Shown: positions 7,473 through 14,715 of the stretch, piece by piece
How positions within the stretch are numbered: the stretch's first letter is position 1
Layout of the letters: each line of letters starts with the position of its first letter
NCBI GenBank assembly: GCA_038209555.1
Contig: JBBQXP010000029.1
Span: 1 to 29,330 of the forward strand
Source of the DNA: DASQGA01 sp038209555
Lineage (GTDB): Bacteria > Actinomycetota > Thermoleophilia > Gaiellales > Gaiellaceae
Reading direction: 5' to 3'
DNA: 29,330 nucleotides
The notes under the pieces: generated by a model
What the model saw: only the letters and a program-made list of their open reading frames with translations
What the model was told of the DNA's origin: nothing
Databases searched by the model: none
Made by a program: the position numbers and the translations under genes

Positions 7473-8152
7473 GCGAGCGCCTCCTCGAGCTGACGCAAAC
7501 TCGCGTCCACGCGTTTGCCGAGGAGCTCATTCGCGTAGAGGGCTCCGGCAAGTGCAAGCGTGCCCGCGAGGCAGACGCAAAAGACGAAGAACATCGAGCC
7601 GGCCATCTGGGGGCCGTCGCGGGTGAACACGGTTGGATGGATGAAGCCTTCGGCGAGCCGGATGGCCAGGAAGCTGACGGGTATCAGCACGACGCCGAAG
7701 AGCGCGTAGACGGCCGACATGCGCTCTCTCCGCGGCCCGGGCTCCGTCGAGTAACGAAGCATGAAGTAGGCGGAGTAGAAGAGGAAGAGGACGAGGAAGA
7801 GGACGAGCTGGCGTTCGCCCCAGCTCCACCAGACACCCCAGGAGATCCGGGCCCAGATCGAGCCGGTCACGAGCGTGAGGACCCCGAAGATGACACCCAT
7901 GTGCACCGCCGTGTAGCTCTCGAGGTCGTACCGGGACTCGCGCGTCCAGAGGAGGCGCAGCGCCTTCCAGGCCCCCCACCCGAAGCATGCGTAGGCCGTG
8001 AGGGCGACGGGGACGTGGATATAGAAGATCCGCTGGCTGAAGCCCTGGTCGACGTCGTCGGGAACCCAGAAGAACGCGAGCGAGATCCCGGTGAGAAGGA
8101 GGAAGGCGGCCGTCGCAGCGAGCGCGACACCGCGGTTATTCCGTAACCACAT
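7469..8152 (-). CDS. ccmC: CcmC heme-handling membrane protein
   Basis: A 227-residue protein with six likely membrane spans. CcmC places heme on the chaperone CcmE during system I cytochrome c maturation. The two axial heme histidines expected in the periplasmic loops are visible in RIFYIHVPVA (His46) and EGFIHPTVF (His172). The tryptophan-rich loop reads WGVWWSWGERQ (residues 105-115), in which the aspartate of the usual WWxWD core is replaced by glycine. Start ATG 8152 gives a natural N-terminus (MWLRNNRGVALAA...) and overlaps the ccmB end by 17 bases. A family assignment to another CcsA-type protein is possible, but the ccmAB neighbours favour CcmC. Confidence 0.9.
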   Translation of the reverse strand: MWLRNNRGVALAATAAFLLLTGISLAFFWVPDDVDQGFSQRIFYIHVPVALTAYACFGWGAWKALRLLWTRESRYDLESYTAVHMGVIFGVLTLVTGSIWARISWGVWWSWGERQLVLFLVLFLFYSAYFMLRYSTEPGPRRERMSAVYALFGVVLIPVSFLAIRLAEGFIHPTVFTRDGPQMAGSMFFVFCVCLAGTLALAGALYANELLGKRVDASLRQLEEALA

Positions 8153-8774
8153 ACTCAAAGCTGGCCCAGGACAGGATCGCAAAAAGCAGGTCGTAGAGGG
8201 CGAGAAAGCCCAGATAGCGCTCCGGCTCCTCCGCGACGGTCGCCCCGACGCCACCCACGATCACGGGAATTGCGAGCGGGAGGAAGAGAAGCGGGAGCAG
8301 CAGCTCGCGCGCCCGGCTCGCAGCCGCCATGGCCGCGAGGAGCGTCCCGACAGCGGCGATTCCGACGTCGGCCAGGAGAACGGCCGCGACCAGCGTCGCA
8401 TCCACCGGGGCGAAGAAGAGCGCGAAAGCGGGGAGCGCGACCGCTTCCGCCAGGAGGAGAAACGCCATCACGCTCGCCCCCTTCGCGAGCCAGATCGCGC
8501 TCCGGTCGCACGGGGCAAGGACGAGGCCGTCGAGGAGGCGCTGTTCCCGCTCGGCCGCGAAGGCCCGGGTCAGACCCAGGAGCGCCGTGAAGACGATCGC
8601 AACCCAGAGCAGGCCGCCGGCGGCAAGGTCCGACGAGTCAGACGGAAGCGCGAAGTGGAAGACGACGAGCGTCGAGACCACGAACAGGAGCATGGCCGGC
8701 ACGGTGTCGCGAGAGCGCAGCTCGAGGAGAATGTCCTTGCGGGCGAGCGCGACGACGTCACCGAAGTAGCTCAT
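8136..8774 (-). CDS. ccmB: CcmB heme exporter permease
   Basis: A 212-residue integral membrane protein with about six hydrophobic segments and the family-typical cytoplasmic stretch AFAAEREQRLLDGLVLAPCD between spans 2 and 3, which matches the CcmB hallmark (E.E...TL..L...P). CcmB is the membrane partner of the ATPase CcmA in the CcmABCD complex that releases heme-loaded CcmE. The ATG start (8774) lies inside a 10-bp hairpin and overlaps, as ATGA, the stop of a candidate 46-residue ORF that separates it from ccmA. Its end overlaps ccmC. Confidence 0.93.
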   Translation of the reverse strand: MSYFGDVVALARKDILLELRSRDTVPAMLLFVVSTLVVFHFALPSDSSDLAAGGLLWVAIVFTALLGLTRAFAAEREQRLLDGLVLAPCDRSAIWLAKGASVMAFLLLAEAVALPAFALFFAPVDATLVAAVLLADVGIAAVGTLLAAMAAASRARELLLPLLFLPLAIPVIVGGVGATVAEEPERYLGFLALYDLLFAILSWASFEYVVTE

Positions 8775-8795
8775 AGGCCGCCCATCGGCCTATGA
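8771..8795 (-). promoter_or_regulatory. Hairpin covering the ccmB start codon
   Basis: A perfect 10-bp inverted repeat, TCATAGGCCG at 8771-8780 and its complement at 8786-8795, with a 5-base loop. In the minus-strand transcript the ccmB AUG (8774-8772) lies in the 3' arm, so the folded form would hide the start. Ribosomes coming from the upstream reading frame would open it. A regulatory role is inference from position. Confidence 0.55.
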
Positions 8796-8911
8796 GCGGG
8801 TGGAAGGGGTGTGGGGGAACCGGGAGGTTCCTCCACCGGATCAAAGAGGGGGGCTCGCGGGGGAAACATGGTTTCCCCCGCGGGAGCGAGCCGGAGGCGA
8901 GAGACGGTCAT
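8771..8911 (-). CDS. Candidate 46-residue ORF between ccmA and ccmB
   Basis: ATG 8911-8909 overlaps the ccmA stop as ATGA, and its own TGA (8773-8771) overlaps the ccmB ATG as ATGA. The frame is thus fitted exactly between the two genes. The product is proline-rich (MTVSRLRLAPAGETMFPPRA at its start), with no membrane segment and no recognised domain. Most of the DNA is occupied by inverted repeats, so the frame may be the trace of an inserted repeat that was kept because it preserves translational coupling rather than because the peptide has a function. It could equally be untranslated. Confidence 0.35.
   Translation of the reverse strand: MTVSRLRLAPAGETMFPPRAPLFDPVEEPPGSPTPLPPAHRPMGGL
8852..8892. 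repeat. Long nested inverted repeat in the ccmA-ccmB spacer
   Basis: GCGGGGGAAAC at 8857-8867 and its exact complement at 8871-8881 flank a 3-base loop (ATG). The outer arms GGCTCGC (8852-8858) and GCGAGCC (8886-8892) extend the stem across a short bulge. A smaller hairpin, GGAACC/GGTTCC, lies just to the left. This looks like an intergenic palindromic (REP-like) unit or a strong RNA structure. I find no second copy in this window. Confidence 0.7.
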
Positions 8912-9501
8912 GCCACCCTCGCAAGCTCGAGGTGAGCCGTCGCGAGCTTCCTGAGACGGTCCGGCTCGTGCGTCGCGGCGACGATCGTCCGTGCGCCCCG
9001 CAGCGCCCCGAGCTCCGCATCGAGAAGGGTCGCGCCTGCCGGATCGAGGCCCGTGTACGGCTCGTCCAGAAGCAAGAGGCGCGGCTCGTGCAGGAGCGCC
9101 CGGCAGAGCGCGAGGCGCTGCACCATGCCGCGCGAGAAGACCGAGACTCGCTCGTGCCGCGCTTCCCAGAGCAGGAACCGCTCGAGGAGCATGCCGATCC
9201 GCTCGCGCCGCTCCGGCACGCGGTAGAGACGACCATAGAGATCGAGGTTCTCGAGGGCGGTCAGCTCCTTGTAGACGAGCGACTCGTGGGCCAGGTACCC
9301 GATCTCGGCCCGGCCGGCGGCGACGTCGATGGTACCGCCCGTGGGAGCGAGGAGTCCCGCACACAGGCTGAGAAGCGTCGACTTTCCCGAGCCGTTCGGC
9401 CCCGTTACGACGAGGAAGTCCCGCTCTCCGACGTCGAGGTCGAGACCACGAAGGATCCGCTTGGAGCCAAAACGACGCTCGAGGTCGCGGGCGACAATCA
9501 C
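8908..9501 (-). CDS. ccmA: CcmA heme exporter ATPase
   Basis: A compact 197-residue ABC ATPase. Walker A is GPNGSGKST (residues 34-42), the signature loop reads VFSRGMVQRLALCRALL, Walker B is RLLLLDEP, the D-loop is GLDPAG and the switch histidine is in ATHEP. The degenerate signature (SRGM in place of SGGQ) is typical for CcmA. With CcmB and CcmC it forms the ATP-driven complex that frees holo-CcmE. I chose GTG 9501 since VIVARDLERRFG begins the domain naturally and lies 4 bases after the moaB stop. The longer frame to 9600 lies within moaB. Confidence 0.92.
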   Translation of the reverse strand: MIVARDLERRFGSKRILRGLDLDVGERDFLVVTGPNGSGKSTLLSLCAGLLAPTGGTIDVAAGRAEIGYLAHESLVYKELTALENLDLYGRLYRVPERRERIGMLLERFLLWEARHERVSVFSRGMVQRLALCRALLHEPRLLLLDEPYTGLDPAGATLLDAELGALRGARTIVAATHEPDRLRKLATAHLELARVA

Positions 9502-9505
9502 GTGG

Positions 9506-9981
9506 TCACGTCTGGCTGTGTCGAGTTGCCTTATTCGCCAACAGAGCCAGCGCATGGCCGAGCGCCGGGCGCAAGACTGCAAACCCGTCCCGGCACCCAC
9601 CCGGGGAGCCGGGGAGATTCACGATCAGGGTCTGCCCCAGAGTGCCGGCCATGCCGCGCGAGAGGAGACCGTGCGGAGTGCGACGGATCGCGTCTGCACG
9701 AACGGCCTCTGCGATACCGGGCGCAGGTCGCTCGAGAACACTCGCCGTCGCCTCCGGAGTCACATCCCTCAAGGCAAGACCGGTGCCGCCGGTCGTCAGG
9801 ACCAGGGAGGCCTCCGTCGAGAGCTCGCGGAGCGCCGCTGCGATCCCTTCATACTCATCTGGAACAACACGGCGCACCACGTCGTGCCCCTCGGCGCGAA
9901 GCAGCGACTCGAGCTCGTCCCCGCTGAGATCGTCGCGCTCACCCACAGATACGCCGTCGGAGATGGTCAGGACCGCCGCTC

Positions 9982-9985
<4 letters not shown>
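9506..9985 (-). CDS. moaB: Molybdopterin adenylyltransferase-type protein (MoaB/MogA)
   Basis: A 159-residue single-domain MoCF_biosynth protein, which binds and adenylylates molybdopterin in molybdenum cofactor synthesis. Visible are the N-terminal AAVLTISDGVSVGERDDLSG, the signature LVLTTGGTGLALRDVTPEAT, and the C-terminal VNLPGSPGG. MoaB and MogA cannot be separated on these motifs alone. Start GTG 9985 overlaps the moaC stop as GTGA. The upstream extension to 10339 is an arginine-rich shadow of moaC. Confidence 0.92.
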
Positions 9986-10443
<458 letters not shown>

Positions 10444-10448
10444 CGGAA

Positions 10449-11990
10449 TCAGTGTACTCGTGCCGTAGCCACGGCTTCGTCGAGGTCGCTGAGTTGGGTC
10501 TCGATCCATTTGCTGTTGTCGTGGCCGCCCACCCAGTCGCGAATCGCCATGATCCTCGCCGCCCGCTCGCTCTGCGGCATCGTGATGGCCGTGTGGATCG
10601 CCTCAGCCTGGCCGGCCAAGTCGAACGGGTTGATCGAGACAGCCCAGTCGGCCAGCTCCTCGTGCGCGCCGGCGTTCTCCGAGAGAATCACGACCCCGTC
10701 TCTCACATTGATGAGAGGCGCCTCCTTCGCGACCAGGTTCATGCCGTCGAAGATCGCGTTCACGAGCAGGACGTCGAACTGCTTGTAGGCGGCGAGAGAC
10801 TGGGGGAAGTTGTCCTGAATCTGGAGATCGAGCGGCTTCCACCCCGGTCGCTGGAAACGGTCGTTCACAGCCCTAGCTGACCGCTGGATCGCGCCGAGGT
10901 ACTCCGCATACTCTGGGATGTCCTGACGGGACGGATCGAGGAGGGCCAGCATGCCGACGCGTCCGTGCATCTCGGGATGGGCGTCGAGGTACAGGTCGAA
11001 CGCCCGGAACCCCCGGACGACGTTCTTCGACGGATCGGTCCGGTCGACGCGCACAACGAGGAACTCCGGACGCTCGGCGATGATCTCAGCCTCGGCTGCC
11101 AGCACTTCCTCGCTCCCCGCCAGCTCCTCGAACTCGCGAACGTCGACCGAGATCGGCGCGCAGCGCACGCGAGTGATCCGGTCTCGCACGCGCGCCTCGC
11201 CGCGGTCCTGGTCCACCTCTGCGCCGAGGATGTCCTCACAGCAGCGAAGAAAGTTGAGTCGCCAGCGAGGCGTGTGGAAGCTGACGACGTCGTTCGCCAG
11301 CACTCCCTCGTGAAGAGCCCGGCGAATCGAGTCCGGCAGGACACGCCAGTAGTCGGGCTGGGGCCACGGGATGTGCACGAAATGCGCGAGCGTCGCGTCC
11401 GGGCGCGCCTCGCGGACGAACGAGGGGGCCAGATACAGGTGGTAGTCGTGAAAGAAGACGGACGCCCGAGGCCTGCGCTCGAGCTCATCCAAGACCGCGT
11501 CTGCGAAGGCCCTGTTCACGGCCAGGTAGCCCTCGTTCCACGCATGGTGGAGGCCGTGATCGATGTTGGGAGCCTCCGCCAGGCCCCACAGATAGTGCTG
11601 CGCAAACCAGAGGATCGGGTTCGAGACGACGTTGTAGTACCAGTCGTACGCGGCCGGATCGTGCGCGACCAGGCGCAGGCGATACGGAGATCCATCCCTC
11701 GCCGTCTCCTCAATAGCCTCACCGGGCGCCTCGTTCACTACGACTACGTCCTCGATACTCATCGCGCTGGCGATCCAGGTGACGTCGTGGAGACTGACGA
11801 GACTGCTGAGCCCCGTCACGAGCCCGCCGCCGCCCCGGCTCGCCGCCCGGCCGCCGTCTTCGTCGCGCGAAAACGTGACCGGGGCGCGGTTCGAGACGAC
11901 GATCAGCTCACGGCGAGCGGGCACAACCGGAACCCTAGATGCTTGATCTGCAATCAACACGTCCTCGGATGTCCGGCCCAGACGCGGCAC
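10449..11990 (-). CDS. otsA: Trehalose-6-phosphate synthase (GT20)
   Basis: It joins glucose from a nucleotide sugar to glucose-6-phosphate to give trehalose-6-phosphate. The 513-residue frame shows the GT20 landmarks: ELIVVSNRAPV and the GGGGLVTGL loop near the N-terminus, the VFFHDYHLYLAP segment, VRVDRTDPSKN (equivalent to the VDRLDYSKG phosphate-binding motif of E. coli OtsA), and DGMNLVAKEAP near the C-terminus. The first 22 residues are not typical. GTG 11924 has an AGGG eight bases upstream and starts just before the conserved core, so it may be the true start. It follows treT by 29 bases. No otsB phosphatase is in the window. Confidence 0.93.
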   Translation of the reverse strand: MPRLGRTSEDVLIADQASRVPVVPARRELIVVSNRAPVTFSRDEDGGRAASRGGGGLVTGLSSLVSLHDVTWIASAMSIEDVVVVNEAPGEAIEETARDGSPYRLRLVAHDPAAYDWYYNVVSNPILWFAQHYLWGLAEAPNIDHGLHHAWNEGYLAVNRAFADAVLDELERRPRASVFFHDYHLYLAPSFVREARPDATLAHFVHIPWPQPDYWRVLPDSIRRALHEGVLANDVVSFHTPRWRLNFLRCCEDILGAEVDQDRGEARVRDRITRVRCAPISVDVREFEELAGSEEVLAAEAEIIAERPEFLVVRVDRTDPSKNVVRGFRAFDLYLDAHPEMHGRVGMLALLDPSRQDIPEYAEYLGAIQRSARAVNDRFQRPGWKPLDLQIQDNFPQSLAAYKQFDVLLVNAIFDGMNLVAKEAPLINVRDGVVILSENAGAHEELADWAVSINPFDLAGQAEAIHTAITMPQSERAARIMAIRDWVGGHDNSKWIETQLSDLDEAVATARVH

Positions 11991-12019
11991 CGGTGACCCG
12001 CGTCAGCCTGAAGCAGCCT

Positions 12020-13300
12020 CTAGCCTGCGCGACCGGCGACGACGAGCTCGACGTCGCCCGTCTCGTTGCCCGCCAGCCGGTTGAAGAGCGCAAGCCAATC
12101 GCGGAGAAGGCGCGGCGTCAGGAACTTCATGCGCACGACCTCCTTGCCCTTGAGCGCCATGGCACGGGCCAGGGCCGGGTCGTCGAGAATCCTCTGGAGC
12201 GCCAGGGCGCAGCCCGGGACGTCGTCGACGAGGAACCCGGTCTCGCCGTCCGCGATCTGGTCGACGATGCCGCCGACCCGGCCGGCCACCATCGGACGCC
12301 CCTTCCAGAGTCCCTCGGTCACGGTCAAGCCAAATCCCTCGCGCACGGACTTCTGGATCAGCGCAGCCGAGTGCACCTGGAATGCGTTCACCTCGACGGA
12401 GCCGACGTTGTTCAGGTTCGAGAGGATGTAGATGTCCGGGTGGCCGTCCGCGGCGGCCACGGTCTGGCTGTAGTACTCCCAGCCCTCCGGGTCGTCGTGG
12501 GCCATGGATCCGACGAGCGCGAGCTGGACGGCAGGATGATGCTCACGGAGGAGCCGCCACGCCTCGATGACACCAAGCGGGTCCTTCCACGGGTCGAAAC
12601 GAGACACCTGCGTCACGAGAGGCCGGCTCACGTCGATCCCGAACTGATCGACGATGTAGGCGGCATCCTCGGCGGAGAGCGCCATGTTCTTCGGCGCGAG
12701 CGGGTCGATGGCCGGCGGCCAGATGTAGGCCGGCGGGAGCCCGATGTCGGGCACGTACTGGCGACGGTGGAAGACCGTCGCGTCGTAGCGGGCGATCGAC
12801 GGGGCCAGAAATGCAAGCACGTCCGGGTTCGGTTCGGAGACGTCGATGTGGCAGCGCCAGATCCAGTGGTTTCCAAGCTCGCGCTTGAACTCCGGGATAG
12901 CCGCAGGCTGGGGGTCGTGGACGATGACGTAGTCGTAGCTCCCGTGGAGGGCTTCGGCATTCAGCCGGTTGTACTCCCGGAAGATCCGCCGCTGCTCCTC
13001 GTCGAGGGTCTGCGGTCCACCCTGGATCGCGTTGTGGATGGCCTTGGTGACGTCGAAGAAGTCGTCCTGACCGAAGATCACCTGCCACTCGGTCTCGAGC
13101 CCCGCGTCTCGCATGAGCGGGACGAGCGTGTAGAGAATCTCTGCGACGCCGCCGCCGAAAGCGGTCGCAGAAAGGTGGAGGACCCGCTTCCCGGAGAGCG
13201 GCGTTGCCAGCCAACGGATCTCCTCCATCAGCCCGCGCCCGGTGATGTGCGCGTAGTCCCCGAGCGACTTCTGTCCGACGTTGACCTGTTGGGGCTGCAC
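12020..13300 (-). CDS. treT: Trehalose synthase, glycosyl-transferring (TreT type, GT4)
   Basis: TreT makes trehalose directly from a nucleoside-diphosphate glucose and glucose, and can run in reverse. The 426-residue GT-B protein has the glycine loop SATAFGGGVAEILY, HDPQPAA, WRCHIDVSEPN, WPPAIDPLAPKN, QVSRFDPWKDP, and the C-terminal EX7E-like nucleotide-binding stretch REGFGLTVTEGLWKGRP. These match archaeal and Rubrobacter-type TreT well. The start is GTG 13300 (VQPQQVNVGQKSLGDY), 44 bases after the anti-sigma factor stop, with no strong ribosome binding site. Sitting next to otsA, it gives the cell two different routes to trehalose. Confidence 0.9.
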   Translation of the reverse strand: MQPQQVNVGQKSLGDYAHITGRGLMEEIRWLATPLSGKRVLHLSATAFGGGVAEILYTLVPLMRDAGLETEWQVIFGQDDFFDVTKAIHNAIQGGPQTLDEEQRRIFREYNRLNAEALHGSYDYVIVHDPQPAAIPEFKRELGNHWIWRCHIDVSEPNPDVLAFLAPSIARYDATVFHRRQYVPDIGLPPAYIWPPAIDPLAPKNMALSAEDAAYIVDQFGIDVSRPLVTQVSRFDPWKDPLGVIEAWRLLREHHPAVQLALVGSMAHDDPEGWEYYSQTVAAADGHPDIYILSNLNNVGSVEVNAFQVHSAALIQKSVREGFGLTVTEGLWKGRPMVAGRVGGIVDQIADGETGFLVDDVPGCALALQRILDDPALARAMALKGKEVVRMKFLTPRLLRDWLALFNRLAGNETGDVELVVAGRAG

Positions 13301-13344
13301 GGCGGCGCAGGATACCGCGCGCCGTCCCTGTCCAGATCGGGTAT

Positions 13345-13770
13345 CTAGGCCAGGTACTTCGTAAATCGGAGCGAGGAGCCCGAGTCGCTCGACTTGATGT
13401 CGAGCTCGTCGACGATCGCACGGATGATCGAGATCCCGAGGCCTCCCTCATCGAGCGCGTTACCGGCAGCAGGCACGGCAGCCTCGGGGTCGAACCCAAT
13501 CCCCTCATCCACGACCTCGACTGCCAGCTTGTCGTCGTCGAGCTCGTACCGCACCTCCACCTCGCCCGAGCGCCGCCCTTTATATGCGTGGCGGACTGCG
13601 TTCGAGCAAGCCTCGGTCAGGGCCAGCTTCAGATCGGCGACCAGCGCCGGCTCCAGCGCGCGCGCACGGGCGAGCCCGCTGAGCGCCAGCCGGCAGAGGA
13701 CGATGTACTCGGCCCTCGCAGGGATGGTGAGTGCTACGACGCCGTGTGCAAAACTCTGCCCTCTGGTCAC
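13345..13770 (-). CDS. RsbW/SpoIIAB-like anti-sigma factor (serine kinase, GHKL fold)
   Basis: A 141-residue stand-alone ATPase domain of the HATPase_c type. The N-box is LTEACSNAVRHAYK (Glu53, Asn57), the G1 box VVDEGIGFDP (Asp88, Gly90, Gly92) and the G2 box GGLGISII (residues 109-116). Proteins of this kind hold a sigma-B/F factor inactive and are released through a phosphorylated anti-anti-sigma protein. Neither partner is in the window. Start GTG 13770 has an AGGG six bases upstream. A GTTT-N15-GGGTAT promoter lies just ahead, the class such a sigma factor would read, which suggests autoregulation. The trehalose genes follow directly. Confidence 0.9.
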   Translation of the reverse strand: MTRGQSFAHGVVALTIPARAEYIVLCRLALSGLARARALEPALVADLKLALTEACSNAVRHAYKGRRSGEVEVRYELDDDKLAVEVVDEGIGFDPEAAVPAAGNALDEGGLGISIIRAIVDELDIKSSDSGSSLRFTKYLA

Positions 13771-13802
13771 GCTCCGCCCTTCGCTTGGCCGACGCTGGCT
13801 CC

Positions 13803-13827
13803 ATACCCGCGGACGAGGCGGCTAAAC
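13803..13827 (-). promoter_or_regulatory. Sigma-B/F-type stress promoter
   Basis: On the minus strand GTTT (13827-13824) and GGGTAT (13808-13803) are separated by 15 bases, a match to the GTTT-N12-17-GGGTA class read by the sigma-B/sigma-F group. The predicted transcription start near 13796 leaves a leader of about 26 bases before the GTG of the anti-sigma gene. It lies in the 88-base gap after the DNA methyltransferase gene. Confidence 0.6.
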
Positions 13828-13858
13828 TTCATAGAAGCTCTGGTCGTATTTTGAAGGT

Positions 13859-14695
13859 TTAGGCAGCTTTCGTCGTTTCGAGCCGCGAGCGGGCGACTTC
13901 GACCGCTTCGGCACTCGAATCCATCAGGACGAAGTGGCGACCAAGCTTCCGTGCCGCCGCTCCCAGCGTCCCGCTCCCGGCAAAGGGATCGAGGCACCAG
14001 TCGCCGGGCTGCGAAGAAGCAGCGACGATACGCCGGAGGACGCCTTCTGGCTTCTGGGTCGGATAGCCCGTCTTCTCGCGTCCTGTGGGCGAGACGATGG
14101 TGTGCCACCAGACGTCCGTCGGCAGCTTTCCTCTTGCCACCTTCTCCGGCGTTACGAGTCCCGGTGCCATGTACGGCTCACGCTCGACCGTTTCGGCGTC
14201 GAACCAGTAGCGCCCCCGGTCTTTGACGTAGACGAGGATCGTGTCGTGCTTCGCCGGCCACCGGCGGCGCGCCCGTGCTCCGTAGTCGTAGGCCCAGATG
14301 ATCTCGTTCAGGAAACCGTCTCGGCCAAAGAGCTCGTCGAGGAGGAGCTTCACGTAGTGCGCCTCCCGGTAGTCGATGTGGAAGTAGAGGGTCCCGGTCG
14401 GGTCGAGGAGACGCCGCACCTCACGGAGGCGAGGTTCGAGAAATCCCAGATAGTCGTCGAAGTCGTCGCGATACGAGGACTCGGACAGTAGGCGCGACGC
14501 GTACCGCCGACCTCCGAAGCCGACCCGGTCGCCGTCTGGGCCGGCCACCGTCGCAAGCGTCCGACGACGCTGGGTGGAACCTGTGTTGAAGGGCGGGTCG
14601 AGGTAGGCAAGCTGGAAGCTCTCGTCCGCGAAGGCGGGCATGAGCTCGAGGTTGTCGCCGAGCAGGACAGCGTCGTCGGTCAGCGGCGGCAGCAT
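13859..14695 (-). CDS. Orphan site-specific DNA methyltransferase (beta class)
   Basis: A 278-residue amino-methyltransferase (N6-adenine or N4-cytosine). Catalytic motif IV is DPPFNTG at residues 33-39 and the SAM-binding motif I is DPFAGSG at residues 236-242. This order (IV before I) defines the beta class that includes HinfI-type and CcrM enzymes. The segment TQKPEGVLRRIVAASSQPGD before motif I is also typical. The middle region (about 130-200) probably holds the target recognition part. No restriction endonuclease gene is adjacent, so it looks solitary. It follows the HtrA-type protease gene by 20 bases. Target sequence cannot be read from the protein. Confidence 0.9.
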   Translation of the reverse strand: MLPPLTDDAVLLGDNLELMPAFADESFQLAYLDPPFNTGSTQRRRTLATVAGPDGDRVGFGGRRYASRLLSESSYRDDFDDYLGFLEPRLREVRRLLDPTGTLYFHIDYREAHYVKLLLDELFGRDGFLNEIIWAYDYGARARRRWPAKHDTILVYVKDRGRYWFDAETVEREPYMAPGLVTPEKVARGKLPTDVWWHTIVSPTGREKTGYPTQKPEGVLRRIVAASSQPGDWCLDPFAGSGTLGAAARKLGRHFVLMDSSAEAVEVARSRLETTKAA

Positions 14696-14715
14696 CCGAA
14701 GCGACGGTACCGGGG

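Noticed and set aside
8091..8795. + strand frame opposite ccmB
   Set aside because: Highly charged Glu/Arg/Asp-rich translation typical of the antisense of a hydrophobic membrane protein.
10965..13348. Two long + strand frames opposite otsA and treT
   Set aside because: Both are shadows of well-supported minus-strand genes, with unnatural Arg/Val/Asp composition and no domain.
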